Shown: positions 6,667-15,017 of the stretch, piece by piece
Numbering within the stretch: position 1 is the stretch's first letter
How the letters are laid out: each line of letters starts with the position of its first letter
Assembly (NCBI GenBank): GCA_002422285.1
Contig: DIUF01000123.1
Location: 1-19,589, forward strand
From: Flavobacteriales bacterium UBA6165
GTDB taxonomy: Bacteria > Bacteroidota > Bacteroidia > Flavobacteriales_D > Crocinitomicaceae
Direction: 5' to 3'
Length of the DNA: 19,589 nt
Translations under genes and position numbers: made by a program
The notes under the pieces: model-generated
What the model was told of the DNA's origin: nothing
The model's input: the letters and a program-made list of their open reading frames with translations, nothing else
The model's database searches: none

Positions 6667-9294
6667 ATGGAATTATCAAAAACATACGAATCTTCCAAAG
6701 CAGAAGAGAAATGGTACAAGCATTGGCTCGAGAAGAAATATTTTCATTCAACTCCTGATCATAGAGAACCTTATACGGTCGTGATTCCTCCGCCAAATGT
6801 TACGGGTGTATTGCACATGGGGCATATGCTTAACAATACCATTCAAGATGTTTTGGTACGAAAGGCGCGTATGGAAGGAAAAAATGCATGTTGGATTCCT
6901 GGAACAGACCACGCGTCCATTGCCACTGAGGCCAAAGTTGTAAATAAACTATTGGAACAAGGCATTAAAAAAGCTGATTTGACCCGAGAAGGGTTTTTGA
7001 AACATGCTTGGGAATGGAAAGAACAACACGGTGGCATTATCCTCGAACAATTGAAGAAATTGGGTGCTTCTTGCGATTGGGACAGAACACATTTTACTTT
7101 AGACCCAGAATATTCGGAGTCGGTGATTCACGTGTTCATTGATTTGTACAACAAAGGAAAAATATATCGTGGTGCGCGTATGGTCAATTGGGACCCTCAA
7201 GCGCTCACTGCCGTTTCTGATGAAGAAGTGGTGCATAAAGAGGTGAATTCAAAATTGTTTCATGTTCGATACAAAGTTGAAGGCACAGATGATTCTTGGA
7301 TTACCATTGCCACAACGCGCCCTGAAACCATTTTTGGTGATACGGCCATCTGTGTGAATCCAAATGATGACCGATACTCTCATTTGAAAGGAAAACGAAT
7401 CATCGTGCCGCTTGTGAATCGTGCAGTTCCCGTGATTTTTGATGAATATGTTGACCCTGAATTTGGTACGGGCTGTTTGAAAGTGACGCCAGCCAACGAC
7501 ATCAATGACTATGAACTTGGCCTGAAGCATAATTTGGCGGTTATTGATATGCTCAATGAAAACGGTACGCTCAATGACCACGCTTTGCATTACAGCGGTA
7601 AGGATAGATTTGAGGTTCGAAAAGAAATTGAAAAAGAATTGTACGACAAAGGCTATTTGGTGAAAACCGAAGACCACATCAACAAAGTAGGATTTTCCGA
7701 GCGCACCAATGCAATTATTGAACCTCGATTGAGTTTGCAGTGGTTTGTGAGCATGAAAGAATTGGCTCAACCTGCACTTGAAAATGTAATGAATGGTAAG
7801 ATTCAGTTTCATCCAGACAAGATGAAAAATACCTACCGCCATTGGATGGAAAATGTGAAAGATTGGTGTATTTCTCGTCAACTTTGGTGGGGACATCGAA
7901 TTCCAGCCTATTATTACGGCCAAGGTCAAAATGACTTTGTCGTGGCGAAAACCGTAGAAGAAGCAAGCGTATTGGCTTCAGAAAAACTGGGCAGAACAGT
8001 TGGAATTGCTGATTTGCGACAAGATGAGGATGCTTTAGATACTTGGTTCTCGTCTTGGTTGTGGCCAATTTCGGTTTTCAACGGATTGACTCGCCCAGGC
8101 AATGAAGAAATCAAATATTATTATCCAACCAATGACTTGGTAACTGCTCCTGAAATCATGTTTTTCTGGGTGGCAAGGATGATTATCGCGGGTTATGAAT
8201 ACATGGGCGATTTGCCATTCAAGAATGTATATTATACAGGAATTGTTCGCGATAAATTGGGTCGCAAAATGTCGAAATCTTTGGGTAATTCACCAGACCC
8301 TTTGAAGTTGATCGATCAGTATGGCGCAGATGGCGTTCGCGTTGGTGTCTTAATTTCTTCACCAGCCGGAAACGATTTGCCTTTTGATACTTCGCAGTGT
8401 GAGCAAGGAAGAAATTTTGCCAACAAGATTTGGAATGCCTACCGCCTAGTGAAATCTTGGAATGTGCAGGACATTGACCAACCAGAATACGCAAAATTAT
8501 CCACAGCATGGTTTGATGCCAAATTGAATGAAACAGTTGCAGAAATCACTGACCTGTTTGCGAAATTCAGAATTTCAGATGCTTTGATGAGTACCTACAA
8601 ATTGGTGTGGGACGATTTCTGTTCTTGGTACTTGGAATTGGTGAAACCCGAATATGGTCAGCCAATTGATCGCGCCACCTACGAACAAACGGTAAATTAT
8701 TTCGAACAACTCTTGTGTTTGTTGCATCCTTTTATGCCGTTTATCACAGAAGAAATCTGGCATGAGTTAAGAGAAAGAGCAGCAGGCGACGACATTATAG
8801 TGGCTGCTTATCCAAAAGTTGGGTCATTTGATACCGAAATCATCAAATCTTTCGACAGGGCTGAAAAGGTAATATCGCAAGTCAGAACGATTCGCAAGGA
8901 AAAGAACATCGCCAACAAGGTGAAATTGGATTTGATGGTGAAAGCAGGTGCCGATATTGATTCAAGCTTGGATGCCATCGTCAAGAAGATTTGTAACCTG
9001 ACGAAGTTCGATTATGTCAACGAAAAAGTCGGTAATGCTTATTCTTTTGTTCAAGATGGTAGCGAGTACTTTATTCCTTTCACTGATGATATAGACGTTG
9101 AGGCTGAAATTGCCAAAATGCAAACGGAATTGGATTACACCAAAGGATTTTTAAACAGTGTTCAGAAAAAACTCTCTAACGAGAAATTTGTGAACAGTGC
9201 TCCAGAAGCAGTTGTTGCAGCCGAACGCAAAAAGGAGCAAGACGCACTGAATACTATTCAAATTCTTGAAGAGAAGATAGCCTCATTCAAATAG
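6667..9294 (+). CDS. valS: Valine--tRNA ligase
   Basis: A class Ia aminoacyl-tRNA synthetase that charges tRNA-Val with valine. The 875-residue protein shows, in order: the HIGH motif as HMGH at 50-53 within PPPNVTGVLHMGHML, the GTDHASIATE segment, the CP1 editing domain (TTRPETIFGDTAICV, GTGCLKVTPAND), the SRQLWWGHRIPAYYY motif, DTWFSSWLWP, and KMSKS at 534-538. After the anticodon-binding helices it ends in the coiled-coil arm typical of ValRS (about 815-875, with EIAKMQTELDYTKGFLNSV). The start is ATG 6667, not GTG 6634, because the promoter box lies at 6639-6646 and family members begin close to ELSKTYES. It is a single-gene unit bounded by terminators on both sides. Nothing is missing or unusual. 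Confidence 0.97.
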   Translation: MELSKTYESSKAEEKWYKHWLEKKYFHSTPDHREPYTVVIPPPNVTGVLHMGHMLNNTIQDVLVRKARMEGKNACWIPGTDHASIATEAKVVNKLLEQGIKKADLTREGFLKHAWEWKEQHGGIILEQLKKLGASCDWDRTHFTLDPEYSESVIHVFIDLYNKGKIYRGARMVNWDPQALTAVSDEEVVHKEVNSKLFHVRYKVEGTDDSWITIATTRPETIFGDTAICVNPNDDRYSHLKGKRIIVPLVNRAVPVIFDEYVDPEFGTGCLKVTPANDINDYELGLKHNLAVIDMLNENGTLNDHALHYSGKDRFEVRKEIEKELYDKGYLVKTEDHINKVGFSERTNAIIEPRLSLQWFVSMKELAQPALENVMNGKIQFHPDKMKNTYRHWMENVKDWCISRQLWWGHRIPAYYYGQGQNDFVVAKTVEEASVLASEKLGRTVGIADLRQDEDALDTWFSSWLWPISVFNGLTRPGNEEIKYYYPTNDLVTAPEIMFFWVARMIIAGYEYMGDLPFKNVYYTGIVRDKLGRKMSKSLGNSPDPLKLIDQYGADGVRVGVLISSPAGNDLPFDTSQCEQGRNFANKIWNAYRLVKSWNVQDIDQPEYAKLSTAWFDAKLNETVAEITDLFAKFRISDALMSTYKLVWDDFCSWYLELVKPEYGQPIDRATYEQTVNYFEQLLCLLHPFMPFITEEIWHELRERAAGDDIIVAAYPKVGSFDTEIIKSFDRAEKVISQVRTIRKEKNIANKVKLDLMVKAGADIDSSLDAIVKKICNLTKFDYVNEKVGNAYSFVQDGSEYFIPFTDDIDVEAEIAKMQTELDYTKGFLNSVQKKLSNEKFVNSAPEAVVAAERKKEQDALNTIQILEEKIASFK

Positions 9295-9315
9295 AATCTC
9301 ATTTCAATCAAACAG

Positions 9316-9350
9316 AAAACCGTCCTCAATTTATTTTGGACGGTTTTTTT
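9316..9350 (+). terminator. valS rho-independent terminator
   Basis: AAAACCGTCC pairs perfectly with GGACGGTTTT across a 12-base AT-rich loop and is followed by more T residues. It starts 22 bases after the valS stop. Confidence 0.9.
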
Positions 9351-9397
9351 GTTTCAACTTCATTTTAGTTGGATTACATTTTGTGCCATTGAAAAAC

Positions 9398-9430
9398 AAA
9401 AAAAACGCCCGCAATTGTCTTGCAGGCGTT
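9398..9430 (-). terminator. yidC rho-independent terminator
   Basis: On the minus strand AACGCCTGCAA pairs with TTGCGGGCGTT (one T-G wobble) around a GACAA loop, followed by eight T. It lies 20 bases after the yidC stop. With the valS terminator it forms a back-to-back pair between two convergent genes. Confidence 0.88.
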
Positions 9431-9450
9431 CGAACTATTTTGAAGATGGA

Positions 9451-11310
9451 TTATTTCTTTCCTTTCAATTTTTCTTGCTGTGCTTTTTGTAAGTTCTCCA
9501 AGCGTTCTTGAAACTTAGATTTCTTTCCTTTTCCATTGGCGTTGTTGGCTTGCTTTGCGGCCATTTTTGCTTTCAATTTTTCTTCATCAACGAAGAATTG
9601 CTTGATACCCAACATCAACAAAATTGAAACCAAAGTAGAGATGAAGTAGTAATAACTTAAACCTGATGCAAAACTATTGAAGAAGAAAATCATCATGAAT
9701 GGGAAGAAATACATGATTACCTTCATGTTTGGCATGCCAGGTTGAGTTGGTTGCTGCATATTGGCGCTGTTGTAGTGCGTGTAAACCAATGTGGTCACAG
9801 ACATCAACAAAGTGAACAATGAAATGTGATTGCCATATATAGAGCTCAAAATTGGCACTTCAGTACTCCAACGAACGATTTCATCATACGAAGACAAATC
9901 TTCCGCCCACAAAAAGCCTTGTTGACGCAGCGCAAAACTGCTTGGGAAAAAGCGGAACACGGCAAAAAGAATCGGCATTTGGAGCAGCATAGGCAGACAA
10001 CCGGAAAGCGGACTAGCCCCCGATTCTCGATAGAGACTCATCATCTCCATTTGCTTTTTCATAGCGTCTTCCTGCTTCGGGAATTTGGCAGTTAATTCAT
10101 CTATTTGTGGTTTCAAAATACGCATCTTTGCCGATGACACATACATTTTCCATGTGATTGGCGCCAAAAGTAATTTGATGATTATGGTCAACAAAAGAAT
10201 TGCGATTCCAACACCCATTCCCATTTTCAGTAAGAAGTTGAAAATGGGTTGGATGCCATAAACATTCACCCAGCGGAAAATACCCCAGCCAAGATTCACA
10301 GAATATTCTAGTTCTTTGTCGTATGTTTTCAGTAATTCATAATCATTAGGTCCAAAATACCATGTGAATGAACGATTGGCATTTGAAGTATTATTAAGCC
10401 CAAGATTCATTACTGCTTGGTAATTTTTTACAAAACTTCTCTCTTTTGCTTCTCCTTTTTCGTATGGTTTTACACCTAATAACGACCCCGAAGCAAAGGG
10501 TGTGTCAGGAATTAAAATACTTGAAAAATAAGCTTGTTTGAACGAAACCCAGTTGGTTGCTTTTTCTGTTCTTTCGTGAGATTCTCGTCCCTCGTTTAGG
10601 TATTGATAACCTTTGTCGTCATGATAGAAAACTGTCGATACCATGCGTTCTTGCGATGCAGCTTTTTCTGTCAACAACAAATCTGCAGTCCAATGCAATG
10701 CGACATCTTCTGGTTTCACCTCTTTGTCAAATCCTACGATGTTGATGTTGTAGGTAAGGTGGTATGAATTCTTTGAAAGTTCATATGTATATTCAATGTA
10801 CTTATCCTCTCCTTTGCTGATGCGCAAAACCAATTTGTCGTTCGTTTGCTCTTGAATTTCAAAACGTAAATTGCGTGTGTGTACTTTTTTACCTTGGTAC
10901 TCAAAGGTCAATTCGTTGATGTTGTTGTTGGCCGACATCAATTGAAGGGGCTCATCTTTCGAATCTACAAAAGCAGAATATGATTTGTAGTTTTTCAAAA
11001 ACACATCTCCAACACGACCTCCGCGCTCATTGATGTGTATGCGAATTTTTTCATTTTCCAAAACAAATTCTTGTCCAGCTTCCGACATGTAAGCATCCGC
11101 GAAGTCAGTTAACTTGGTGTTTGTTTTTGGTTTTACTTGTTTTACAGTGTCTTTTGATTTATTTGTTGATGCTTCATTGTTTTCCACAACTTGCTCTTTT
11201 TGGGCTTTGGCTTTTTCAATTTCCTCTTGCGATGGGCGATTGATGAAGTTGAATGCAATGAGAATTATTGCGATTAAGCTAATGCCAATAATGGTGTTCT
11301 TATCTGCCAC
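9451..11310 (-). CDS. yidC: Membrane protein insertase YidC
   Basis: The Oxa1/YidC/Alb3-type insertase places proteins into the inner membrane, alone or with SecYEG. The 619-residue protein has an N-terminal membrane segment (TIIGISLIAIILIAFNFI, about 6-23), a charged Lys/Glu/Gln linker, and a large periplasmic beta-rich domain (about 70-335) of the YidC2 type. The conserved membrane core follows: GIFRWVNVYGIQPIFNFL, then IAILLLTIIIKLLLAPITWK, the SAKMRILKPQIDELTAKF cytoplasmic hairpin, SPLSGCLPMLLQMPILFAVF, and two more segments. A basic C-terminal tail (KGKKSKFQERLENLQKAQQE) could contact the ribosome. The start is GTG at 11310: no ATG lies in frame upstream, and a perfect -7 box lies 19 bases before it. 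It is transcribed alone and ends in a terminator convergent with valS. Confidence 0.96.
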   Translation of the reverse strand: MADKNTIIGISLIAIILIAFNFINRPSQEEIEKAKAQKEQVVENNEASTNKSKDTVKQVKPKTNTKLTDFADAYMSEAGQEFVLENEKIRIHINERGGRVGDVFLKNYKSYSAFVDSKDEPLQLMSANNNINELTFEYQGKKVHTRNLRFEIQEQTNDKLVLRISKGEDKYIEYTYELSKNSYHLTYNINIVGFDKEVKPEDVALHWTADLLLTEKAASQERMVSTVFYHDDKGYQYLNEGRESHERTEKATNWVSFKQAYFSSILIPDTPFASGSLLGVKPYEKGEAKERSFVKNYQAVMNLGLNNTSNANRSFTWYFGPNDYELLKTYDKELEYSVNLGWGIFRWVNVYGIQPIFNFLLKMGMGVGIAILLLTIIIKLLLAPITWKMYVSSAKMRILKPQIDELTAKFPKQEDAMKKQMEMMSLYRESGASPLSGCLPMLLQMPILFAVFRFFPSSFALRQQGFLWAEDLSSYDEIVRWSTEVPILSSIYGNHISLFTLLMSVTTLVYTHYNSANMQQPTQPGMPNMKVIMYFFPFMMIFFFNSFASGLSYYYFISTLVSILLMLGIKQFFVDEEKLKAKMAAKQANNANGKGKKSKFQERLENLQKAQQEKLKGKK

Positions 11311-11329
11311 TTTGATGAATTTTAGTCGG

Positions 11330-11337
11330 CAAAGATA
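11330..11337 (-). promoter_or_regulatory. yidC promoter -7 box TATCTTTG
   Basis: The minus strand reads TATCTTTG, a perfect TAnnTTTG, 19 bases before the GTG start of yidC. The -33 region is AT-rich without a clear TTTG. Confidence 0.6.
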
Positions 11338-11388
11338 GTGATTTTAATTCTTTAAAAATGACGGATTAAAACGGATTTCGTCGATTGT

Positions 11389-12825
11389 TTATTGCGCTCT
11401 GTATTCTTTTCTATCCAATTGAATTTCCAAAGCAATAATGGCTGCAACAGCACCCCAAATTGGCACAGCTGCTTTGTCTGTGTCTAGATAATTGTTGAGA
11501 AAACCATGAACGAAATAAGTAACCATTGCCAAAATTAAGGAGAGTAGTAGAGTTTTGAATTCTCCATCAGGATAGCGGATGTATAGCGTAATTCCTTTAT
11601 AGAAAATAATGGCAACCAACAGCAGCATGATAATGAGTCCTGGAAAGCCCATTTCTGACATCGGACCGAGGTATTCGCTGTGCGCATTGCCCATTGTGCC
11701 CAAATTGGTTGAGATGATGGTGTAGTTATCTGGATTTTGAAAAGGCGCATATTCCATGGCATATGTACCGGGTCCAAAACCAACAATTGGTCGCGCCATA
11801 GCCATGTTCCATGCGGCTGTCCATCTGTTGATGCGTTCCAAGTTGGATGCATCTGTAGTTACGTTGGTTGCAGATTGTAGGCGTTCATCAAAATTTTCGG
11901 TAGTATGCTCCGATTTGTTGCGTGCCATTTCCATATTGATTTGGTCCCAATTTAATGCGATGATGAGTATTGCAATTACGCCAAGACCTGCTAAATATTT
12001 GAAAGGAATTTTGAATTTTATTAATGCCAGCACACCTGCCGCAGCAAAAAGACTCAGCCAAGCCGCTCGGGTGTAGGAGAAATAAACGCCAATGAATGCC
12101 AAAAGTATTAGCCCAATGATTACTATTTGCGTCAGAAGACTGTGCTTTTTGGAATAATAAAATCCAATCAAAATTGGAATGACAAAAGCCACCATGGCAC
12201 CGTAACCAGTATGGTCTTTGAAGAATGGCCACATCACCCAATGTCCTTCTTTTTCTCCAAAACTGTAAAGCGAATGGTTGATTAAGGTGTATAGAATTAC
12301 TATAGACATACCAATGGCGTAAAGCCAAAAAAATAGTCGGATCCGTTCTTTTACCAAAAAAAGTTGTGCGCCTAAAAACATAATAGGAATTATAAACCAC
12401 AAACGAACAATCAGATATTTAATTGAAACTAGGATATCTGTACTCGTTATTGTAGTCATGCCTATCCAAAAAAGATAGACGTAAACAACCCACGCTATGG
12501 GATGATTCAGTATGGCTCTATCAATAAACGGTTTTGCAATTTGTTTTGCAATAATCAGTACCAAAGACATCGCAAGTAAGGGCTCGGTTGGTATAAAAAG
12601 TCCTATTTTGCCATCAGTAATGTATTCTATATTGAACGAAAGTGGAGCACTAAATGCGATTACCATTATAGCGAAATCGAATCGAAAAATAGCCAAAAAC
12701 GCCACAATAAGTGCAAAGGGAAGCAAACTCAAAAGCCACTGATCGCTATAAATCAAATAACAATTGAGCAAAACCACGGCAATTGCTAAAGGCCAAAACC
12801 AACGGTATGTGAGCCAAGAATTCAA
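11389..12825 (-). CDS. O-antigen ligase/polymerase (Wzy/WaaL superfamily) membrane protein
   Basis: A multi-pass inner-membrane protein of 478 residues with about eleven to twelve hydrophobic segments and a periplasmic loop between about 290 and 385. The loop and its flanks carry the O-antigen ligase signature: YTRAAWLS at 251-258, ERINRWTAAW around 330-339, GFGPGTY at 349-355 and NAHSEYL at 380-386. These proteins either join polysaccharide to lipid A-core (WaaL) or polymerise O-units (Wzy); sequence alone does not decide. It directly follows the Wzz-type gene, which fits a Wzy-type role. The start is unusual: the first possible codon is TTG 12825, immediately after the wzz TAA and in the same frame. 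The next ATG is at residue 54 and would remove the first membrane segments. Downstream lies only a weak possible hairpin before the yidC promoter. Confidence 0.88.
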   Translation of the reverse strand: MNSWLTYRWFWPLAIAVVLLNCYLIYSDQWLLSLLPFALIVAFLAIFRFDFAIMVIAFSAPLSFNIEYITDGKIGLFIPTEPLLAMSLVLIIAKQIAKPFIDRAILNHPIAWVVYVYLFWIGMTTITSTDILVSIKYLIVRLWFIIPIMFLGAQLFLVKERIRLFFWLYAIGMSIVILYTLINHSLYSFGEKEGHWVMWPFFKDHTGYGAMVAFVIPILIGFYYSKKHSLLTQIVIIGLILLAFIGVYFSYTRAAWLSLFAAAGVLALIKFKIPFKYLAGLGVIAILIIALNWDQINMEMARNKSEHTTENFDERLQSATNVTTDASNLERINRWTAAWNMAMARPIVGFGPGTYAMEYAPFQNPDNYTIISTNLGTMGNAHSEYLGPMSEMGFPGLIIMLLLVAIIFYKGITLYIRYPDGEFKTLLLSLILAMVTYFVHGFLNNYLDTDKAAVPIWGAVAAIIALEIQLDRKEYRAQ

Positions 12826-13818
12826 TTAAGCAAGTTCTCTTAGTTCGGCTATTTTGGCTTGAACAAGGAAGAATAATATGGCAGCAGCCAGAGCGCCAAG
12901 CGTAGAGACCAAAACAACAATCATGCGTTTTGGCTTCGCTTTTTTATCAGCAGGCACAGCAATTTCTACATCAAATTTGTGAGTAAAATCGGCATTGGCA
13001 TCAGATTCTGCTTGCTCGTAGGCAGCTTCAAGGGTTGTGAGTTTGTCTGTTTTAAACTCACGCAATTCAGCCAAACCATCGTAAAGCGCCCCGTATTTGG
13101 CATTAACTTCAATAGCCTGTTTGATGTAATCATGGTCGGCGGCTGTTTTAACCTGAGAAAGTGATGTGTATAAATTGGCTCTCGATTCTTTGGTAACCAC
13201 GCCCATCACAGAAAGCTTCATCAAGGTGTCTTCGAGTTGCAATTTTTCGCGCTCCAACTGGTGGTATTTTCTGCTGATAATTTCAAAAGCTGGAACCGTT
13301 CGTTCTTTTACAATTTCATTTTTCACCGTATCGATAAGCTTCACAATGTAGTTGGCCATTTCAGCAGCTCGCTCCGGGTCTTTATCCAAAACATCTATCA
13401 TAATGGAGCCATAGCGCGTGCGTTCGAAAGTAATGTGTTTGTCGTATTTTTTCTGCAATTTGAAGTTGCGGTTCTTGTCGTCAGTTTTGATTTCATAATA
13501 ATTGAACAAGTCAAATTTTTCAACGATTCGGTTGCGAATTCTGGAAGATTGAAGAATTTGAAGCAATTGTTCGGCTTGGTCTTCTTCACCGAAGTCCATA
13601 GCGCCGGCCTTAGCGTTGCGTTGTTCAGAAAAGGAAACAGTACTTGTTGCCGCTGGGAAAACAATGGCGGTTGAACGGAATAGTTCGGTCATCAACAGTG
13701 AGGCAACAATGGAAGCTACAAAAGCAATAGCACCAACAATCATCAAGGGTTTACGTTTTTTCCAAACGAAAATGAATAAATCTTGTGCGCCCTGATCAAT
13801 CTTGTTTTTTTCTTGCAT
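12826..13818 (-). CDS. Wzz-type polysaccharide chain-length determinant
   Basis: A polysaccharide co-polymerase that sets the length of exported O-antigen or capsule chains, acting in the inner membrane with a Wzy polymerase. The 330-residue protein has the family's two-membrane-segment layout: TM1 at about 24-43 (PLMIVGAIAFVASIVASLLM), a large periplasmic part with predicted coiled coil (about 180-215, KYHQLEREKLQLEDTLMKL), and TM2 at about 300-319 (VVLVSTLGALAAAILFFL). No tyrosine-kinase domain follows TM2. A longer frame begins at ATG 13869, but a perfect -7 box lies at 13835-13842, so the ATG at 13818 (MQEKNKID) is chosen. Its TAA stop abuts the next gene in the same frame. The gene is divergent from the 17-residue-repeat protein. 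Confidence 0.88.
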   Translation of the reverse strand: MQEKNKIDQGAQDLFIFVWKKRKPLMIVGAIAFVASIVASLLMTELFRSTAIVFPAATSTVSFSEQRNAKAGAMDFGEEDQAEQLLQILQSSRIRNRIVEKFDLFNYYEIKTDDKNRNFKLQKKYDKHITFERTRYGSIMIDVLDKDPERAAEMANYIVKLIDTVKNEIVKERTVPAFEIISRKYHQLEREKLQLEDTLMKLSVMGVVTKESRANLYTSLSQVKTAADHDYIKQAIEVNAKYGALYDGLAELREFKTDKLTTLEAAYEQAESDANADFTHKFDVEIAVPADKKAKPKRMIVVLVSTLGALAAAILFFLVQAKIAELRELA

Positions 13819-13834
13819 GGGTAAAAAATTTTGG

Positions 13835-13842
13835 CAAAAGTA
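13835..13842 (-). promoter_or_regulatory. wzz-unit promoter -7 box TACTTTTG
   Basis: The minus strand reads TACTTTTG, a perfect TAnnTTTG, 16 bases before ATG 13818. A GTTTA word lies about 17 bases further upstream. This box shows the longer ATG at 13869 is not the start for this transcript. Confidence 0.6.
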
Positions 13843-13950
13843 AGGTTTTATCGAGAAGTTAAACGGCATTTGTCCGCTGGGATTGTGTTTGCATCATAAA
13901 TCTGGAGTGTTAAGCCGTGTTAAACTAAATTTTTCGGGCACTATTTTTAG

Positions 13951-13958
13951 TAGATTTG
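13951..13958 (+). promoter_or_regulatory. Promoter -7 box TAGATTTG of the repeat-protein gene
   Basis: A perfect TAnnTTTG lies 15 bases before ATG 13974 and overlaps the TTG that would open a longer frame. It faces away from the wzz promoter, so the 13819-13973 gap holds two divergent promoters about 110 bases apart. Confidence 0.6.
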
Positions 13959-13973
13959 AACCAAATTCAAATT

Positions 13974-14384
13974 ATGAAAGCCATTTTCTTCTTATTATTT
14001 TTGTTTGCCTCATTGTGCAGTTTTGGACAAAAAATTCAATCTAACAATTACGGCACCACGGGCTACGTGAACACCGATGGAAAAATTCAAGATGCCAGTT
14101 ACCTAACAGTGGGCTACATCAAGTCGGATGGAAAAATTCAAGACAATTCCTACCGCACCATTGGCTACATCAAATCAAACGGCACCATTCAAGATGCTAG
14201 TTACAGAACAGTTGGCTATGTGAAAGACGATGGTAAAGTGCAAGATGCCAGTTACAGAACCTTAGGATATGTGAAAACAGACGGCACCGTACAAGACGCC
14301 AGCTACCGCACATTGGGCTACGCAAAAGGCGTAGATAAAACTTGGGCAGCAGTGGTTTTTTTCTTTTTCTTTTTTAACGGATAA
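13974..14384 (+). CDS. Secreted protein of five 17-residue GYxKxDGxxQDxSY repeats with a poly-Phe tail
   Basis: A 136-residue precursor. Residues 1-18 form a signal peptide (MKAIFFLLFLFASLCSFG). Residues 27-111 are five exact-length 17-residue repeats of the form (R)T(V/I/L)GY(V/I)K(S/T)DG(K/T)(I/V)QDASY. A partial sixth (RTLGYAKG) follows, then a short tail WAAVV with six Phe and a final NG. The regular GY, DG and QD positions suggest stacked beta-hairpins, as in small Bacteroidota beta-repeat proteins (I recall a '4-fold beta flower' family with similar words, not certain). The repeats differ in codons, so they are not a recent expansion. Function is unknown. The hydrophobic tail could anchor the protein or insert in the outer membrane; this is a guess. 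The start at 13974 is set by the upstream promoter box and the signal peptide. Confidence 0.8.
   Translation: MKAIFFLLFLFASLCSFGQKIQSNNYGTTGYVNTDGKIQDASYLTVGYIKSDGKIQDNSYRTIGYIKSNGTIQDASYRTVGYVKDDGKVQDASYRTLGYVKTDGTVQDASYRTLGYAKGVDKTWAAVVFFFFFFNG
14052..14306 (+). repeat. Five 51-base tandem repeats inside the secreted-protein gene
   Basis: Five in-frame 51-base units encode the 17-residue repeats. The strongest DNA conservation is at GTGGGCTACxTxAA and CAAGATGCCAGTTAC-like words, with many silent differences between units. Confidence 0.85.
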
Positions 14385-14395
14385 GCTAGCTAGAT

Positions 14396-14992
14396 TTACA
14401 ATTCTTTGACCACCAACTCTACAATGATTTCATTTCTTCTATTGAATACTTCGAAAGGCGGATTATAGCCTAAAAAGAAAAATTGATTGGTAAATTCGAT
14501 GCCTTCTTTTTTGAGTGCCTCAACCAATAGTTTTCTGTATTTCTGAATCTTTTTATCGCTAGCCCATCCACCAAAAGAAATGGCTGCTACTGTTTTTTGT
14601 GGTTCCTGACGAAATTGAATTTCTTCGTCGTTTGGTTTGGGCAGCATGTCGGCGGTCATTTTTCTTGGAACCATAAACATCATCATCATTGAATCATCAA
14701 GCGACATGGCAACTGGCGAGGTCATGGCAATTTTCTCATTGGTTTCATTGCCTCCAAAAATATATCCTGCCAAGGTGGAAAATCCTTTTCTTGAAGCTTT
14801 TTTGTAGTCGTTCGTTGCCATTTTCACAGAAGTGAACAAGCTCGCTTCATAATTTCGGATTTCAAAAGTTCCGTATTTTTTAAGTACTGTGTAAGGATAC
14901 ATTTCTATGTTCGATTGTGAGCGCATCGCGAAGATTTGAACCGTTATAAATCCGATAATGAAAATTAGCAAGATGATTTTAAGTGCTTTCAT
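14396..14992 (-). CDS. SOUL-family heme-binding protein
   Basis: A 198-residue protein of the SOUL/HBP family, whose members bind heme or tetrapyrroles. An N-terminal hydrophobic segment (about 3-22, ALKIILLIFIIGFITVQIFA) suggests membrane attachment or export. The SOUL domain follows: PYTVLKKYGTFEIRNYEASL (33-52), the core motif YIFGGNETNEKIAMTSPV at 77-94, a MMMMFMVPRKM strand, and PPFEVFNRRNEIIVEL at the end. No single heme-ligand histidine is obvious; several SOUL proteins also lack one. It ends 11 bases from the convergent repeat-protein gene. It follows the crtA-like gene with a 154-base gap that may hold its own weak promoter (TAGATTTT at 15018-15025). A role in pigment or light-related chemistry is suggested only by neighbourhood. 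Confidence 0.9.
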   Translation of the reverse strand: MKALKIILLIFIIGFITVQIFAMRSQSNIEMYPYTVLKKYGTFEIRNYEASLFTSVKMATNDYKKASRKGFSTLAGYIFGGNETNEKIAMTSPVAMSLDDSMMMMFMVPRKMTADMLPKPNDEEIQFRQEPQKTVAAISFGGWASDKKIQKYRKLLVEALKKEGIEFTNQFFFLGYNPPFEVFNRRNEIIVELVVKEL

Positions 14993-15017
14993 GGTGTGAT
15001 TTGAAGGTAATAGGTGA

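Noticed and set aside
7249..7929. Long minus-strand open frame (226 residues) inside valS
   Set aside because: Lies wholly antisense to conserved ValRS sequence; composition is that of a shadow frame and no promoter or family motif is seen.
11360..11382. Possible terminator after the polymerase gene (GACG...CGTC on the minus strand, then ATTTTT)
   Set aside because: The stem is only four base pairs with a 15-base loop; too weak to call.
11888..12400. Minus-strand 170-residue frame overlapping the polymerase gene
   Set aside because: It is an out-of-frame reading of the same strand; the polymerase frame carries all the conserved motifs.
14052..14306. CRISPR-like array suggested by regularly spaced 51-base repeats
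   Set aside because: The repeats are in-frame coding repeats of 17 residues with silent differences and no unique spacers.
14384..14394. CTAGCTAG palindrome between the convergent repeat-protein and SOUL genes as a bidirectional terminator
   Set aside because: Too short, with no loop and no T-run on either side.
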